A stretch of 64,000 bases of DNA from Vanilla planifolia (Eukaryota > Streptophyta > Magnoliopsida > Asparagales > Orchidaceae), in contig CM043870.1 of the NCBI GenBank assembly GCA_023846275.1, forward strand, positions 12,719,527 to 12,783,526, written 5' to 3'. Below, piece by piece: positions 1 to 14,154 of the stretch; within the stretch, counting starts at the first letter, position 1; every line of letters starts with the position of its first letter. The position numbers and the translations under genes were made by a program. The notes under the pieces were generated by a model, which was not told where the DNA came from, made no database searches, and saw only the letters and a program-made list of their open reading frames with translations.

Positions 1-1964
1 TTTATTGAGGCTCTTTGAATTAGTAATTAAAATATCAAATCTATATCAATTTACTTGAGACAATAGGATTTACTTAAGAAATGCATTTCATCCAGTTTTA
101 CATATATTATCTACCTTAGAACATTATATTAATTTTGAGTTGCATCATGTGTTAAGGTTAAATCAAGTTAAATTTGAAAAGAGGTTAAATTGAGTGAGAT
201 TTCCATTTGTTAAACAAATTGTACTTGTATGATGATCATAGAATATGATCGATTAAGCAATTCTTAATCCACTTCTATAAAAACTCTAGCCACACTTAGT
301 TGAGTTGAGTTTGATGTTGCAATGTTGAGAGTTACCAATGATGAAGATAAAGAATACGGGGTCGCTTTGTTAAGAAAATGAATTGGTAAGTGCTTGAATG
401 ATACCTAAATTGGAGTAAGAGATGGATCCATGTTAAGGTGGAAATCAAGTTTCCACTTAAATATTCTCATCTAAAACTTTGTACATTCCAAGTATGGTGA
501 ATCTATCATCTTAGGAAATCATCTTCCTTTTCAAATCTAATTAGAACATGCCTATTGTCTAATGATCTCACATTGACCTCATTCTAGAATTCAATTTTGT
601 CAAAAGCCTTTTGTATTACATTCAAACTAGGATGTCCATACAAGAATTTCTCAATCAAGGTAAGCCTAAATGGAGTAACCATTTCATATTTTTCACTTCT
701 TTGAATCTTATTTTTTGTTCTCAATATTGATTGGATTCAAATGTTGGAATGGTTAATAATTTTACATGGAATCTTGATAAAAGAATAGTTGAGGGAAGAT
801 AGTCCCTCTGAGCCTATCATCAAAGCAACAAACTAAAAATCCTAATTTAGATATTCTAGATGCATAGTGAAGTATTCCCTTGAGATTCTATTTCTGCCAT
901 TGAGTTTATTGCCAACTAGAAGAATCAGAAGCGTCTCCTTACCATTATATTCCTAAAAATTAAATAATCCTAAGCAAGGTTGATGTTATAATTGCTTAAT
1001 AAGGTTGATATTTCTTCTCGACTCATGAAATATATGCTAAATTATGAGATTTAGATGATTTAAATTAGCATTATCTCCTTAACCAAGAAAGGGATAATTC
1101 TAATTAAAGGGCATCATGCAGTTGATGGCACTACTATTTTTGTTAATGCATTGAGTTATGAATAAAGTCATGTTATAAAGGATATCTTGATCATAATATC
1201 TTTTGATGCAAAACCCATTAACTAAATTGTTATAAGGCATGCATTATTCTTTTCAAAATTTTTAAAGGTCTCATACTACTTGAAAGATCATTCTATGATG
1301 AAAACCTTCATTCTAGATTTATAATTACTTCAGTTTGTGATCAATATTTCGTTACAATAATTTTTTTACCCTTAGGTTCTTTATTTTTACTTTCTTCTTC
1401 TAGCATTATTTTTATAATCACAGTGGAGAGATTTTTACCATTGAGGACATCGATCACAAAACCCATCTATTGATTACTAAAGAATACTTGAAGTTCTTGA
1501 ATGAAGATTTAGCTATTGATTGTAGTGAATGCTAAAAAGAAGAAAGGTTCATGCACTCAACTTTGAAAAGGATATAAGACATGTTCATAATCTTAACTCA
1601 ACTCGTATATCATGGAGCAACCTTCTTGGCTCTTGTCGAGTGTCTACCCATTAGGAGTTCATCATCAACCTATTTACTTAGTTTGATTTATTAATTGACC
1701 ACTTGATTTTTATATGTCACTTAAGAAAATGATTCTAGATAGCACTCCATATAAGATTAAGGGCAAAGACTAATCAATAAAAAACATTTGAATTTATTAA
1801 ATTATTTATATAACTAAATTAATTATTAGATGTGATCTTAGAAAATTCAAATAGCAAAGTGATTCTTAAAAACCCTAGAAATACTTAGATATCGAATAGT
1901 AGAGATTTGAAACATCTTGGAAAAGTGTGATGATAATTTGGCTATGGAATGGCCTGGAAGAGTT

Positions 1965-2110
1965 TTCATAACCCACTTTTGGTATCATTTTTTTCTTGGG
2001 TGGAATAGGAGTTATACACTAGCTGGAGTACTTGGCTTGCTAGTTTTTAGTCCTTAAACATCACATTGAAACTAAGGGTCATGATTTCTTAATTTAAGCA
2101 TTATGCACAA
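1965..2110 (+). repeat. Diverged copy of the 18103-18240 repeat segment
   Basis: The sequence from CCCACTTTTGGTATC onward aligns by eye with 18113 onward (CCCACTTTTTGTATTAC). Both then carry a match to 'acttg(g/a)cttgc' and to 'aaacatcacatt' or 'aaaccacatt', in the same order. The likeness is diverged, so this is an old repeat. Confidence 0.5.
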
Positions 2111-3199
2111 TGCATGTTGCTTAATAACCATGTCGCCATCGCAACTTGTCACCTAGTTGATTCAAAAGTAAGTTTGTCCTATGCTAAGTAACCTATCAAA
2201 ATACACGAGCATGTACAGGCTATTAAAGCAACTTATAATATATAAAGAAATATATCCATGTGATTGATAATATGAATTAAATAAGCAAATGATCCAAAAG
2301 TCAATGAAGGACCAAGTCTATCCCTCATAAGACAAACTATAAAAAATCCAACGTAGATTGTTTTATATGGTCTACTATTCAATATACTAAATGACAATAT
2401 TAAAAATAAATATGACTATATCTATGACATCATAAGATGTTGATGAAATAATAATCTACTAAGATTTTAGCACCAATGGTCTTACTTTAATTGTTATATC
2501 AACTGTGAACTCCTTGTCCCTATAGATGGTACAAGGGAGGTGAGCAAAGGACAATAAAAAATCCTCAAGTCTTATTAATAAAATATACAAGCTATAATAT
2601 AATAACAGAGTAAAATCATTAATATAATGAAGGAATGAATAAAGTGTCATAACTTACCAAGGTGAGATAATACATAAAACCTTACCCATTAGCCTTATCA
2701 CATACTTATTAGGCTTAACAATTCTTAATGGAATGATAATTGATCCAAAGAATGTATAGTTATCCACCAATAATCAAACACTCCCTCTAAGTTTATGAGA
2801 AATTTATTACAAGTTTGATATACTTATCTCATCACATAACTTGATGCTTCCTTATAGGAAGGTCTAGTCATATGTGGCCACCTCACGACACAAAAAGTAT
2901 TCTCATAACTATGCGACACACTAGAAAGAACTCTAACACCCATGGTCCTCCCACTATTTCTTAAGAAATGAGGCATGCAACCTCAACACCTTATGAGATT
3001 CCCACCATCTAATATATCTGACCTACCTAATATTTATGGAGTGGTCCATTTACTAGGGCCCCTTACATCCTAGTCCATGTCACCATTAAATACACTTACT
3101 TATAAGATTAATCTATATGTATTTATTTACATTTTTAGGGTTACTTAGATGACCTTGATCTATCATCTAAATGATCTTAGCATTTGCTCAAAACATTTA

Positions 3200-3420
3200 T
3201 CCATAAGCTATTCCATTTAGATTTTCCTTAGAACCCTATTATGATATCTAAACTAACATTAGGTTTCTATCAAACCATAATTAGCCTATATGGGGTTTCT
3301 TAAAAATATTATTTTATTATTTAAGATAACATAAGGCTTTTATTAAACTCTAATTAGCCTGAGTAATCCTCCCTATCAAGTTTTTTATGTCTATGTCCAA
3401 TTTGTGACCTTACGTTAATT
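3200..3420 (+). repeat. Diverged copy of the 18240-18480 repeat segment
   Basis: It contains 'aggtttctatcaaacc(a/c)taatt' followed by a second 'ttaaactctaattagcct' and a CCTCCCT-type tract. The order matches 18250-18450. It is separated from the 1965-2110 segment by about 1.1 kb here but is contiguous with it at 18.1-18.5 kb, which suggests an insertion here or a deletion there. Confidence 0.5.
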
Positions 3421-6400
3421 TAAAGTCTCGTTAAAGTACATTAGCTTATCTAAGCTACCACTTAAGTGCTCACTCAAGTTTTTAAAACCTTGGCTAAAAC
3501 CTTTTTAGTCATAACCCTATTATTAACCTAATTTCATATGTGTTCCACTAGTGGTTCTCACTTGCCTTGTACACTAACATGAGTTACTCCACCCTTCCCA
3601 AAGGCCTCTTTTAAGCTAGAAAGGCCACCAGTCAATCATTTGGAGCATTAATCCATGGTTTAAGAGCATAATTTGAGGTTATTAATGCTTTTACTCATTA
3701 AATTAAGTGAGATTGAGGTTTAACAAAAATTCAAGTAAACATGTAGCCCCTTGGAAAACCCTATCTCCACTCTTATAACCCATATTGAGCTCATTCTTTT
3801 AACAAGCCCTTATATAAGGTCTAATTAAGAGACACATCAAATGATAACCTTATCCCAAGAGCACTCAAGGTCACTCTAAGTGCTTGATATCCTTAGTTTA
3901 ACCCTAATTTCTATCTTTAGAGTTTCGGCATGAAAAAGTCATAGTGTTTAAGAATTATTTGATATAAATATAGGCTTAGTTCCTAATTTATCAAATCTTT
4001 AGTAATGTCATGCTTTACCTCCAACTCTAACTAGGGTTACTAGAAGCCTAACTTTATTTAAGGCTCAAATTTCAAATCTTAGGTATTTAAATTTTAAATC
4101 TAAAATATTCAAAATTTAAATCTAGAACATCTAAATTTCAAACTTAAGGCTTTTAAATTCTAATTTAACATTTAATTTTCAAACCCTAAGCTCTCATGAC
4201 ATATCTAATAATTCCTTAAGTCTTATCTAAAGCAACAAAGTTATTAGTCTTTATATGGTTTTTCTTAATTTTTTTATACTACTCAGTCAAACCCAACAAT
4301 CTAATTAAGACCTAAACCTCCTTTAGATATCTTCTAAAGCCAACCAAAGGCTTTAAAGATTCCTCACACAAAAACATAAGAGCTTTTCTAGCCTTGGAAG
4401 CCACTTAAGGTCCTTTCCATGGTTGCATATTACATTCTAAGCTATTAGTCTACCAATAGCCTTAGCCCTTTAGTCTAACACAAAGCATCCAATCCCTATT
4501 GGAAGCACAATTTATATTTAATGTTTTGTTTTTGAAGTAAGAAAAATGTTACATGTTGGTGATATTTTGTAGTAACACCTAAAAATCCTTATGACAAGAT
4601 TTTGAGCGAGATTCTTCATCTTATCAAACCTAGCCAAAACTTACATGTAACCGTAGCCTTCTTTATAGGCTCAATTAAGACTCTTAGCCCAATTTCACAA
4701 TGAACTCGAGAGCTCACCATCAGCTTAAAGCCATCTAAGGTCCATTCTAAGGCCTCTTTATGTATTCTAAGGCTATAATTGAGCCCTTCTACATAGCCCT
4801 AACGTTTAACCCAAGGAAAACAACCTCATTTAGCTATAGAAATCAATCCTTAGGTTTGGTTTTGAAGGAAATCTTACTTGTGAATCATAGAGATATCTTA
4901 TGCACAATTTCTAAATTTTGTTTAGGTTAACATAGTAGATTTTTATCAATTAAGATTGATCAAACTCAATTAGGTTCTAAAACACAAATGGCTTAATGTG
5001 TGTTTTTCCAAAGAAATATAAATAACATGTTTGGCATAATAAGTGCATTCATGATAAGAACATTTCCTCTACGCTCATAGAAATAGCTTTTTTCTTCTCA
5101 TGAATCACTATTACAAATTCAACAAAATATCATTTTATTGATTCATACTTAGCTTCTACCAAAACAAACTCAGCAAAACATCATTTTAGAATTCATCTTA
5201 GCAAATAATAATTCAAAAAATGATATGACTATATCTCAAAGATAATGATAACATGTAATAAATCGTCTTAATCAAAAACCTTGGTATCTTTTTAAGAGAT
5301 TATAATTACCATTTTATATCCTTAAAAAGGCTTAAAAATTGCATCAATAAAGCTTGAATTATATTAAATAAATGCTAACAACATTATGAGTCCAACGTTT
5401 GGCCAACATAATTTTAAAATCAATGGTAAATCTAGTGTAGAATGAAGCCATGAGAAAAACAAGTTAAGATTTGCATAAATCTCAATTCCTTTAGCAAACC
5501 AAGGAGTTATAATGATAAAGTTCCTGATTCAAACTCCTACCATGTATCAAGGTTTAAGTATAAGAAATGGGGATCAACTTACCTTCTTAATTGAGTAAAG
5601 GTCTACACCAAAATGAACATCTCTACTCTTCATGTACCATGCTTATAATTTCCTTATTTTCTTTCTTGATCTTAACCTAACTTCCCTAGATTCCTTATTT
5701 AGATTTCCTTATGTAAGTCACAATTGTTGTGGGATAAATTATCCAACCCTAAAGTGTTAGGTTATCCTTATTTTTCATGAGACAAATCATAAATGTTTAG
5801 CATTTTATTCTAATGGTCTTGTTTAGTACAAATTAGGTTTAGTTATAAAGAACAGCCATGCACTCTTCAAGATAATGAATTAGTGGTCTTCAAAGCACCA
5901 TGGAGTATTCAACATGCTTCAAAGATTCAAAATATACATATCAACTTTGAAAATATTTTTTTATGAAAAATATTGTTAGCTTATTAATTATTAATCATAA
6001 GACACATCTCTTTATTCAAACCAATTTCAAATCCTAATTTAAGCATTTAATTCATTAAATTTTTTCCCTGACTTAGAAAATATTTAGGATTCTATTGTCA
6101 TTAAACCAACCCTTAATCTTATGCATCTTCCTCAAATCCCATGTTAGATCTATTGTCAAATTTTTGGTTAAATTAGAAAAATAATCTAGATAATTCTATT
6201 AGAATTTCAAAATTATAAAAGAAAAAAATATATATCTAACCATAACCCCAAGCATGGCCCATGTACAAAGCACTCTACCCAACCAAGCACGAGACGACCT
6301 AAATGCCTTTGGTCAAGATACCAATAAGAACTAAGTTAGGTCAAACCTAATATTGGTTAGGTACAATTTTGAACCTAGATGGGGCGAGATAAAAGTATGA

Positions 6401-7799
6401 TAAAGCTTCTTAGAATTTGAATTAAGTATGTAGTGGGTTGAATCAAACCCATAATCATGGCTAACCTATAAGCATATGAGTGTCCCAGGTGATGAAATCC
6501 CAAGAGCATAACGGTGTGCCAACCCCATGTTTCAACTCACATTACATATGTGTGAAAGGTAATATAATGAGGAACAATATTCAATTTCTTATAATGTTGG
6601 AATAGATTCTATCCAGTTACTAAAGCATACATGAATTTTCATCATCTAAGCATTGATTAGATGGCAAAGAGCCTACCCAACTATAAGTCTTTCTTCAAGG
6701 ATCAAATTGGATAACCGAAATCTCATCCAATTTCATTAGATAGCTAGCATTCTCTCCATCTTGTCCTTAAAATAAGTAGCTTAGAGTTATTCATTTTGAA
6801 TCTTATGACTAAGATCATTCTTATCTTTATCATTAATGAGTTGAATGATCCAAATCTCACTAACACCTCATATGAATCTAGTTGGGAAGATACCTTAACT
6901 TAGGATGAACTAGTTCTTAAGCAATGTAGATGACAATTTTGGTAAGGGAGTTTTCTTCATGGTTAGCAACACAATGTAAGGCTTGTGATCAAATAGAGTG
7001 ATTATAACTCCTAATTTGGGTACCAAGCTAGGGGAATGAATGGGTGACTGGCCAAATATATTATCAAATGTAAGAGTTGTCACTCCTAGTGGCATAAAAA
7101 AGAAATTAAAAAGAAAAAATTTGGCACTAAAATGGCCAACTATGACAAATTATATCTAAAAATAATCCACATTGTTCACTACCTAATTATCAAATGATAC
7201 GATGTTTAACATCATATTTATACAATGTCGATTCAGGTTAATAGTTACAGTTGATATTTATTTGTGTCATGGTACCATATAGAAACAATGGGTTAACTAT
7301 ATAGATGCAACTATCAATTGGGTCCTACGATTAATGTCAAACTTAGTTGTACAAGGTATTGACCTTGTAAGGGTTCTACCTATTTTCTAGGAGTTAAGTT
7401 TACAATAGAAATATATGAGTATAAAGCATTTCTTTATATCAATATGCAACTTATTTTCTCTTAGCATTAATTATATGTATAAACTTATATGTGGTTGGTT
7501 AGGTATGTTTAATATATTGTATTGTTTTGATAAGATCATGATACTGTAACTTGGCTATATGATCATTAGTCTTTATATTTTTCTATCTCTACTTTATGTA
7601 TTCATAATGAATACATCACATATTACGAAGCAAAGTATCATTTGTGTATGATATATTCCTTGTTATAGACAACTTAAATTACATGAGAAATAAATTCATT
7701 AATAGTATCATATGAATATATCTATATCAAATTTGTCCATGGATGAATCTTTCAAGCCTTAATATTGTTAACCTACATTAACATGCAATGGTGATCCTA

Positions 7800-9960
7800 A
7801 TATTGCACTTGTATGTGTTGCTCAAGAAAGGAATTATTTTAATTGAACTCTTTAGCATGAATTGAAGGCTCAGCTTTAGTTAAAATATGCTAAATTATAA
7901 GATGCAACTCTGTGTTAATGAATTCCATGATTGTTTAGTTCTATGATTAATGGGATGCAAGAATCAAGATCTGTAATAATCTCATAAGTTCATAAGTAAT
8001 TTAAGTATTCTAGTATGAATTTACTAGCATGCTTCTTTGCCCATTGATGGAAGAAATTTAGTTTAAATTTTAAATGTAGAAGCTTGATGATTCAATTATT
8101 TTGAAATACTTAATATCTTCAAATCAATTCATGCAGAATTGAATACAATATCCTCGATAAGATTGTGTTACAATAATCTTTAAAACAAAAGTATTAAAGA
8201 ATATGGGTAATCCTTGTAATTAACTTACCTATTGAATTTGCTAAGTGTCACTCTAAGCATTTTTTGAAATATCTTGATTAAGAATGACAAGTTTCAAGTT
8301 TAAAACATAAATATCATGGCATGATCAGAACTTTGAATCATAAACATGAGAACATGATTAAAAAAACTACTAGAAGCCTTTGTGTTTTTAATTTAACCTA
8401 GATTATGCCATGAACATTAGATTAACATTTCAAAAACTTAGCCAAACCCTAAGGATTTGTGTAAATAAGTGTTTCCCAACCTGAGATAAGTTTAGGAAGC
8501 TTCTAACATTGCTTGGTTAAGTCATGTGAGCCACAGGTTAGCCCTACGTCAACATAATATCTTTTAAGGTGAGTATGGCCATCGACATTAAGATAACATG
8601 CTTGGAAGAGATATGTTTTGGGACTAAGAAGAAGGCTAGGTATTTAGTGCCAAAGTTAGATAGAAAAGAGCATAAAGTTTTAGCTAAGAGTGCTTAAGGC
8701 TACAAATAGATAGATATAATCTCCTAGTTGAGAATTTAAATAGATTTGTAGTTTTGGGCAAATGAAGAAAGTGATACACATTTTTGTATAGCTTAGCTGA
8801 GGAAATGGTTATGTTGCTAGTTTAAATTTTGGCAAGTGTAAGATAAGTCTATCGTTGTGTTAATCTAATGAATTGGATCATGTTGAAGGGATGCCTAATG
8901 GAAGGTTTTTTTTATTGAATTTAAGTTATCAAGACATGATAAACCTTTATGCCTTCAATAGATATAGCATTTGTATAGTGGAGCTCTCAATACAAACCAT
9001 GGAAGAAGGTTGAAGGGCTCATAATATGCCTTACAAATATGCTAGGTTGAGCCAAGAAGTTGATTATCCTTAAGCATTTTGCTAAGTCCACGACATGATG
9101 AGGTTTTTTTGGTAAGACCATGAGTGATTCTAATTAAGATCTTTATGTATGTGTTAACACCTAGATAAAAATATAGGGGATATGTGTGTGGCTAAATAGA
9201 GGCCTTTAAGAAAGGCATAGTGGGTCAATTTTGTCTACAGGATATGAGAATCAATAGTGAAACAATGTGAGCCTAGACTTTGTTGATGTAATAATAACTT
9301 AAATATTGTGCTTAAAATTAAAGGTCAAAGATTTGGACTTAAATAGAAACTCATAGTATAGCCTAAAAAAGCAACAAAATTCTAAGAAGGATTCTAGATA
9401 AGGTTAAGGTAAAGACTAATTATAAGAGTGATGTCTAAATGACTTAAGGTACATAAGATAATTTAAATTTTAAAGAAACTACTAGGGATCCTAAGAAATT
9501 GATATTAACTTTAGAAAGTTAATTTGGGTTTGAAGAAACTCTAGCTACTTGATTTAGGTTTATGAAAATCATAGGTATTTGATTAAGATTGAGGAAACCC
9601 CAGGTATTTGATTAGAATTGAGGAAACCTAGATCATTGACTAGTATTAAGAAAACCTTGGTAGTGTCCAAATAGTGATAGAAAAGTGGCATGATGCCAAT
9701 GAGTCATGAAAATAATCTTGATGTTATTTGGATGTAGTGAACCTTAAACCTTGTACCTATACTCCAAAGATGTGTAGGTCAGGTATTCTACTCTAATAAG
9801 AAGGTAACCATCTCATATGACTACTTGAGCTTATATGAGGAGTACTATATCATGTGATAAAAGATTATAGGTTTGGCTAAGTGTCATATGTATTTTTAAC
9901 ACTTGCATAATTAGTCTGATGGGGAATAAACCTCTTAGCCATAATGTTTTATTTAATGAT
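7800..9960 (+). repeat. Interspersed repeat family R1, copy 1 (left part)
   Basis: Collinear by eye with 14820-16990 (copy 2). Shared landmarks in the same order are 'tttagtttaaattttaaat' near 8059 and 15067, 'aagaaggcta' followed by 'taagagtg(c/t)ttaaggcta' near 8629 and 15650, 'ttttggctaa'-type blocks, and 'aataacttaaatattgt' near 9294 and 16324. Frames are closed throughout. It may be an LTR or internal part of an old retroelement; no termini could be fixed. Confidence 0.65.
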
Positions 9961-11975
9961 AACAAATACTAATAATTATAATAAATTTGGTTGAGTAACA
10001 TTTCAAATTTTTGATAGCTAATGTTCATGTTCATTAGAGAACTACTTGAAGAAGAGGAGAAAACGTCAAAGCCTTAGAAGATTGTCTTGGTCAAGAGTCG
10101 TAAACCACCAAGAGATTTACTTTGAGTTTAATTTTAAGCATTTCACTTTTGTTTGGATTAGACTATTAAGCATGATTGAAATTATTTTTACAAGGCACAA
10201 AAATTTGATTTAAGTTAATCATTTTGGAAAAATATTAGGATTCTAAATCATGATATTCTTATTTTAAGTTTACCTTGATCATCTTATGTTGTCCATCTTA
10301 AGAAGTGTCTTACATGAACATATCTTTGGAAATTCACTTTCAATGACTTCTTGCAAAAAAATAGATTATTATAATAATAAAATAATTAATTAGTAAAAAT
10401 AACAATAACATTAAAAATAATTAAAATAATAATAATTAAAAAATCTTAATTCGATATGACTTAAACTAGATAAAGTCTAAACCCTAGGAATTGATTGATG
10501 CATTACCACTGAACCCATTTACTATAGTAACTAGGTCAAGCCAATATTCTCAAATTAGTGTCTAGAATTATATCAAAAGTGGGAATAATTCCCAAATCCA
10601 TTAATTAATTAGTTCCAACATAGGTTATGACCTCACAAGCAAACGACGAGGCAAAGAACTCTAAAGTCAAGACAGAATGAAAGGCACAATGAAAGTTTTA
10701 TAATCATAAATCCATAAGGAAAGTAGGTTACACGAGACTAAACATAATGCTTTTATTTGCATGGCTAAATTTTTAATTGTGAAGCAATTTCTGCCATTTG
10801 ATCATGCAATTTCATAATTGAATTGTTGTCATCTCATTAATGTTTTAAATATGCTAATTTGATTAGTCATCCAAATACACAATTTCATCATTGAATGGCC
10901 TAAAATTTATTTGTACATAAAATTAAAATGCAACCATTCAATCTCAATTGAGATCTAATTCTATAAATTTAACAAAATTTCCTAAATAATGCCAATTTAA
11001 ATTCAACTATCTAATTGTGTAGTTTTTTTGCAATTGAATAATTTAGATTACTTTTTATCATGTGGCTCTCATTTTCAATGACTTAGATAAGATAATCTTA
11101 TTGATGTCCAATGGACTATTTACATAATGAATAGTTTAACCATTAATTATGAACCAATTAGACCTTTATTTTAATAAATAAGTTTTCAATTAAAAAACTA
11201 TGCCAAGTTAATTTAATTATAATAAGCATTAACAGCTACAGAGTTTATTTAGTAATTATATTTAGTAGTAAAAAATTTCTATAATTAGGATTTATTTCTA
11301 ACATAATTGACTGATGAAGTTTGATGAAATTTTTATTAAACTAGAAAAAAAATTGAAGTCATCAAACTATTAGGAATTAGTGCTCATCAACTATTCCAAT
11401 CACTACGTCCTACATTATCGAGCTCAAAATTCTCCTTTCTTCTTAAATAAACTAAATTCTTAATTTTCTTGCTTCTTAATTGATTCAATTAAAATTATAA
11501 CACATTTATTCTTCATTAAGAATTTCATCAAGCATATAATATTTTTTATTAAGTATGCTTTTGTGTCACTAAATTCTTTTCCTCTATTATCAAATTCATT
11601 TCATTATGAGGTTGTTAAATCTTGTCGCTTTTGTTTCATTACTGTGAGAGTTTAGTCAACCATCTTTTAGAGAAAAACTTATATTGACTATCTTTAGTTT
11701 GCCTAGTTTTTGCTAATGGTGGATGCATACTTGATTTTAAGCCGAATCACCATAAATTCAATGGTGCATTTTATAAATTTTGTTAATTTTTTTACATTTT
11801 TTTTAAAAATTTAATATGAAAAAAATTAATGTGATTTAAAATAAAATCAAATTTGTACAAAACCCATTTTAAATACATGCTCAAACTTATTTAAATATTT
11901 ACTTAAAATTATTTTTCTTATCAATTTTTTAAAAATGAAAAAAAATTTATTATTAACAACTCAATCCCTCCACTT
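9960..11975. other. AT-rich segment interrupting repeat R1 copy 1
   Basis: In copy 2 the blocks equivalent to about 9900-9955 and 11980-12260 lie next to each other (about 16900-17220). In copy 1 they are separated by about 2.0 kb. This is most simply an insertion of an unidentified AT-rich element, although a deletion in copy 2 is possible. I found no convincing terminal repeats or target duplication and no coding motif. Confidence 0.4.
10365..10445. repeat. Low-complexity AAT/AAC-rich tract
   Basis: Almost pure A/T composition with runs of AATAAT and AATTAAAATAAT-type words. It is a simple-sequence tract of no evident function. Confidence 0.7.
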
Positions 11976-11979
11976 ACTG

Positions 11980-12260
11980 AACCACACTTTAGTGAGGAGT
12001 ACATGTCGTAATTAAGGGATCGTAAAGACCTATAAGTTTGGCCCATGTGATGGGCATTTCCATTATGGAGAGTTAGGTCATATAATGTGATAGAGTGCTA
12101 AACCTTACCATAATTCTAGAGAGAGTACTAGATTTATGGTGGGAGACTTTAGAACCAACTAGTAGCATCATAAACTCATGAATCAACCTAGCATTATATA
12201 TAAAGATACATAAGATATATAATGGGTTAGTTGTTTACCCAAGTGAAACTAAGATGCATA
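11980..12260 (+). repeat. Interspersed repeat family R1, copy 1 (right part)
   Basis: Matches about 16990-17220: 'gagtacat' is followed by 'cccatgtgat' or 'gctcatgtgat', then 'gagagagta(c/t)tagatt(t/g)atggt', 'agtagcatcataaactcatg' and 'gatacat(a/g)a'. The last of these blocks is 20 identical bases in both copies. Confidence 0.65.
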
Positions 12261-14154
12261 GAAATATCAAATCTTATTTCTGGTGGAGGGGGTTAAAGAA
12301 AGATATGGGTCATTCTATTTAGAAATACTAAATCTCTTATAGAGTTAAGGATGAATGCTAGAAGCCTAATATTCTATTATAGAATTTAGCAATATTGGAG
12401 TGGAAATTTAATGATGTGTATCACACGAGATAGTTTAGACTTTTTTAAAACTACTAATGCAACAACCCATACACTAGTTATTACATCTCGAATCCAACTA
12501 TAAACCATACTAGTTTCTTCCTATAGAAGTTGAGGACTTATCACATCCTTAGAAGGAATCCATATCATTCTAATGTCTATATTATGCTTCTTCATGGCTT
12601 AATCAAGCCCTTTTTCTCATTTCCTAAGCAAGCCTAAAGCATGGTGACACTTGGTTACATGAATACCTAGGGTTTTGGCTATGTTTAGGTTTTTATGCTC
12701 GTGTCCAAAGTCCTAGTCTATGTTAGGTGGAGTAATTACTTTTTTCCTTCTTCCAAACCATGGTATCATGTTATTAAATCTAACTTCTTAATCCAATAAA
12801 AAACCACATAAACATTAAATCAAATCATGTCTAACCCAAAGTTAAATTTCAACAAGCAAGCTCTTTAAATTGTTAAATCCTATTATTTCTCAAAAACCCA
12901 AATTTCAAGTATTTATCTTAAATAACAATTTTTGCAGGATTGATTCCTTATTTAACCTTGGATTTCAACCATCAAAGAATGCTAAAATTGTCGTAGACCA
13001 TACATCCATCTTGCTAAATAATTTTCTATAACAACATTCTAATCATGTTAACATAATTATATTAAGAAATGTAATTTTCATGCTCATGGTTTACATGATT
13101 TTTAGAATAATGTTAGGTCTTCATCAAATCAACAATAATCTTAAGAAAATCAATAAAACAATAAGAACCTTAAAATTAATTTTAGAACTAATGAAAATGA
13201 ATCTTGTTAATACGAAAATCATGAAGAAATTAATCATGAATGCCACCTAATCATGCATCTAAAATAATCATTGATCTTGGTTTAAGTCATTTTATCATTT
13301 TATGATTAATATTTATGGAAGGGGAGAAACCTATACATGACATATCATGATTACAAATAAACATAGGTAATTACATGGCAAGATAGGCAACTCATCTTAC
13401 CTTATGATATGAGTGGAGGAAGGGTAAGCTTTCTCTTTCAAATCTAGAATCATTCTTTGCCTTTTTTCTTATATGTAGTTCTTCTTCCCCTCATCTCAAC
13501 TAAACATTTAGGTTAGAAGGATGGCTAGGTTTTCTATGTCAAATGACAAAGTATCTCATACAAAAATGACTACAAAAAATAATCCCTCCCCCATGATTCA
13601 TAGCAAAGATTAAACCATGATAATTACATGGTCCATCTTGCTCTAAGAGTAATGTAACCATTTCTATCCCAGCTGTTTCCATCCCTTAGATTTAAGACAC
13701 CTAAATTTAAAGGCCTAACCTCAAAAGCAACTCAATTAAAAAAATTAATTTATTCATCATCTCATTATTGTATTAGTACTATTCAAATCTCATTTTGTTG
13801 ACTAATAATACCCCTATTTATAACTATATCATCCAATTTTCTTTCTTGTATGATACATTATGGACATACTTTCTGTCTCTTATTACTATATTTGTATTAT
13901 CTATGATTTTTTCCCTAATCAAGGGAACAATTATAGATTCATATATCATCAAAATGATCCTCAATTAAAAATAGTTTAGAGTGAAGATAGAATGATGAAA
14001 ATCATTCAGTGGTACAACCCAACTAGGTTAGCTTCATATGATAATTTACATTAAATTTGGGTGAATCATGAAATTAGGATAAAGTCTATCTAGTTATTTA
14101 CTAAATCCCTAAGCTTAAGGATGTCTAATAGTGAGCATTTAATCATTAATATGT
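12261..14154. other. AT-rich non-coding DNA, no gene recognised
   Basis: No open frame reaches 60 codons and no structural motif is recognised. The block lies between R1 copies 1 and 2 and may be a diverged part of the same roughly 5-kb unit, but I could not align it convincingly with DNA upstream of copy 3. Confidence 0.5.

Larger units (their letters stand above)
1..7799. other. AT-rich non-coding DNA, no gene recognised
   Basis: This stretch has frequent stops in all frames and only short open frames (for example minus-strand frames of about 60 codons at 2459-2650 and 6910-7095) with no recognisable motif. Two short segments, near 1965-2110 and 3200-3420, resemble contiguous DNA at 18103-18480, so at least part of it is old repeat DNA. 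I see no terminal repeats, primer site or domain that would name an element. Confidence 0.6.
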
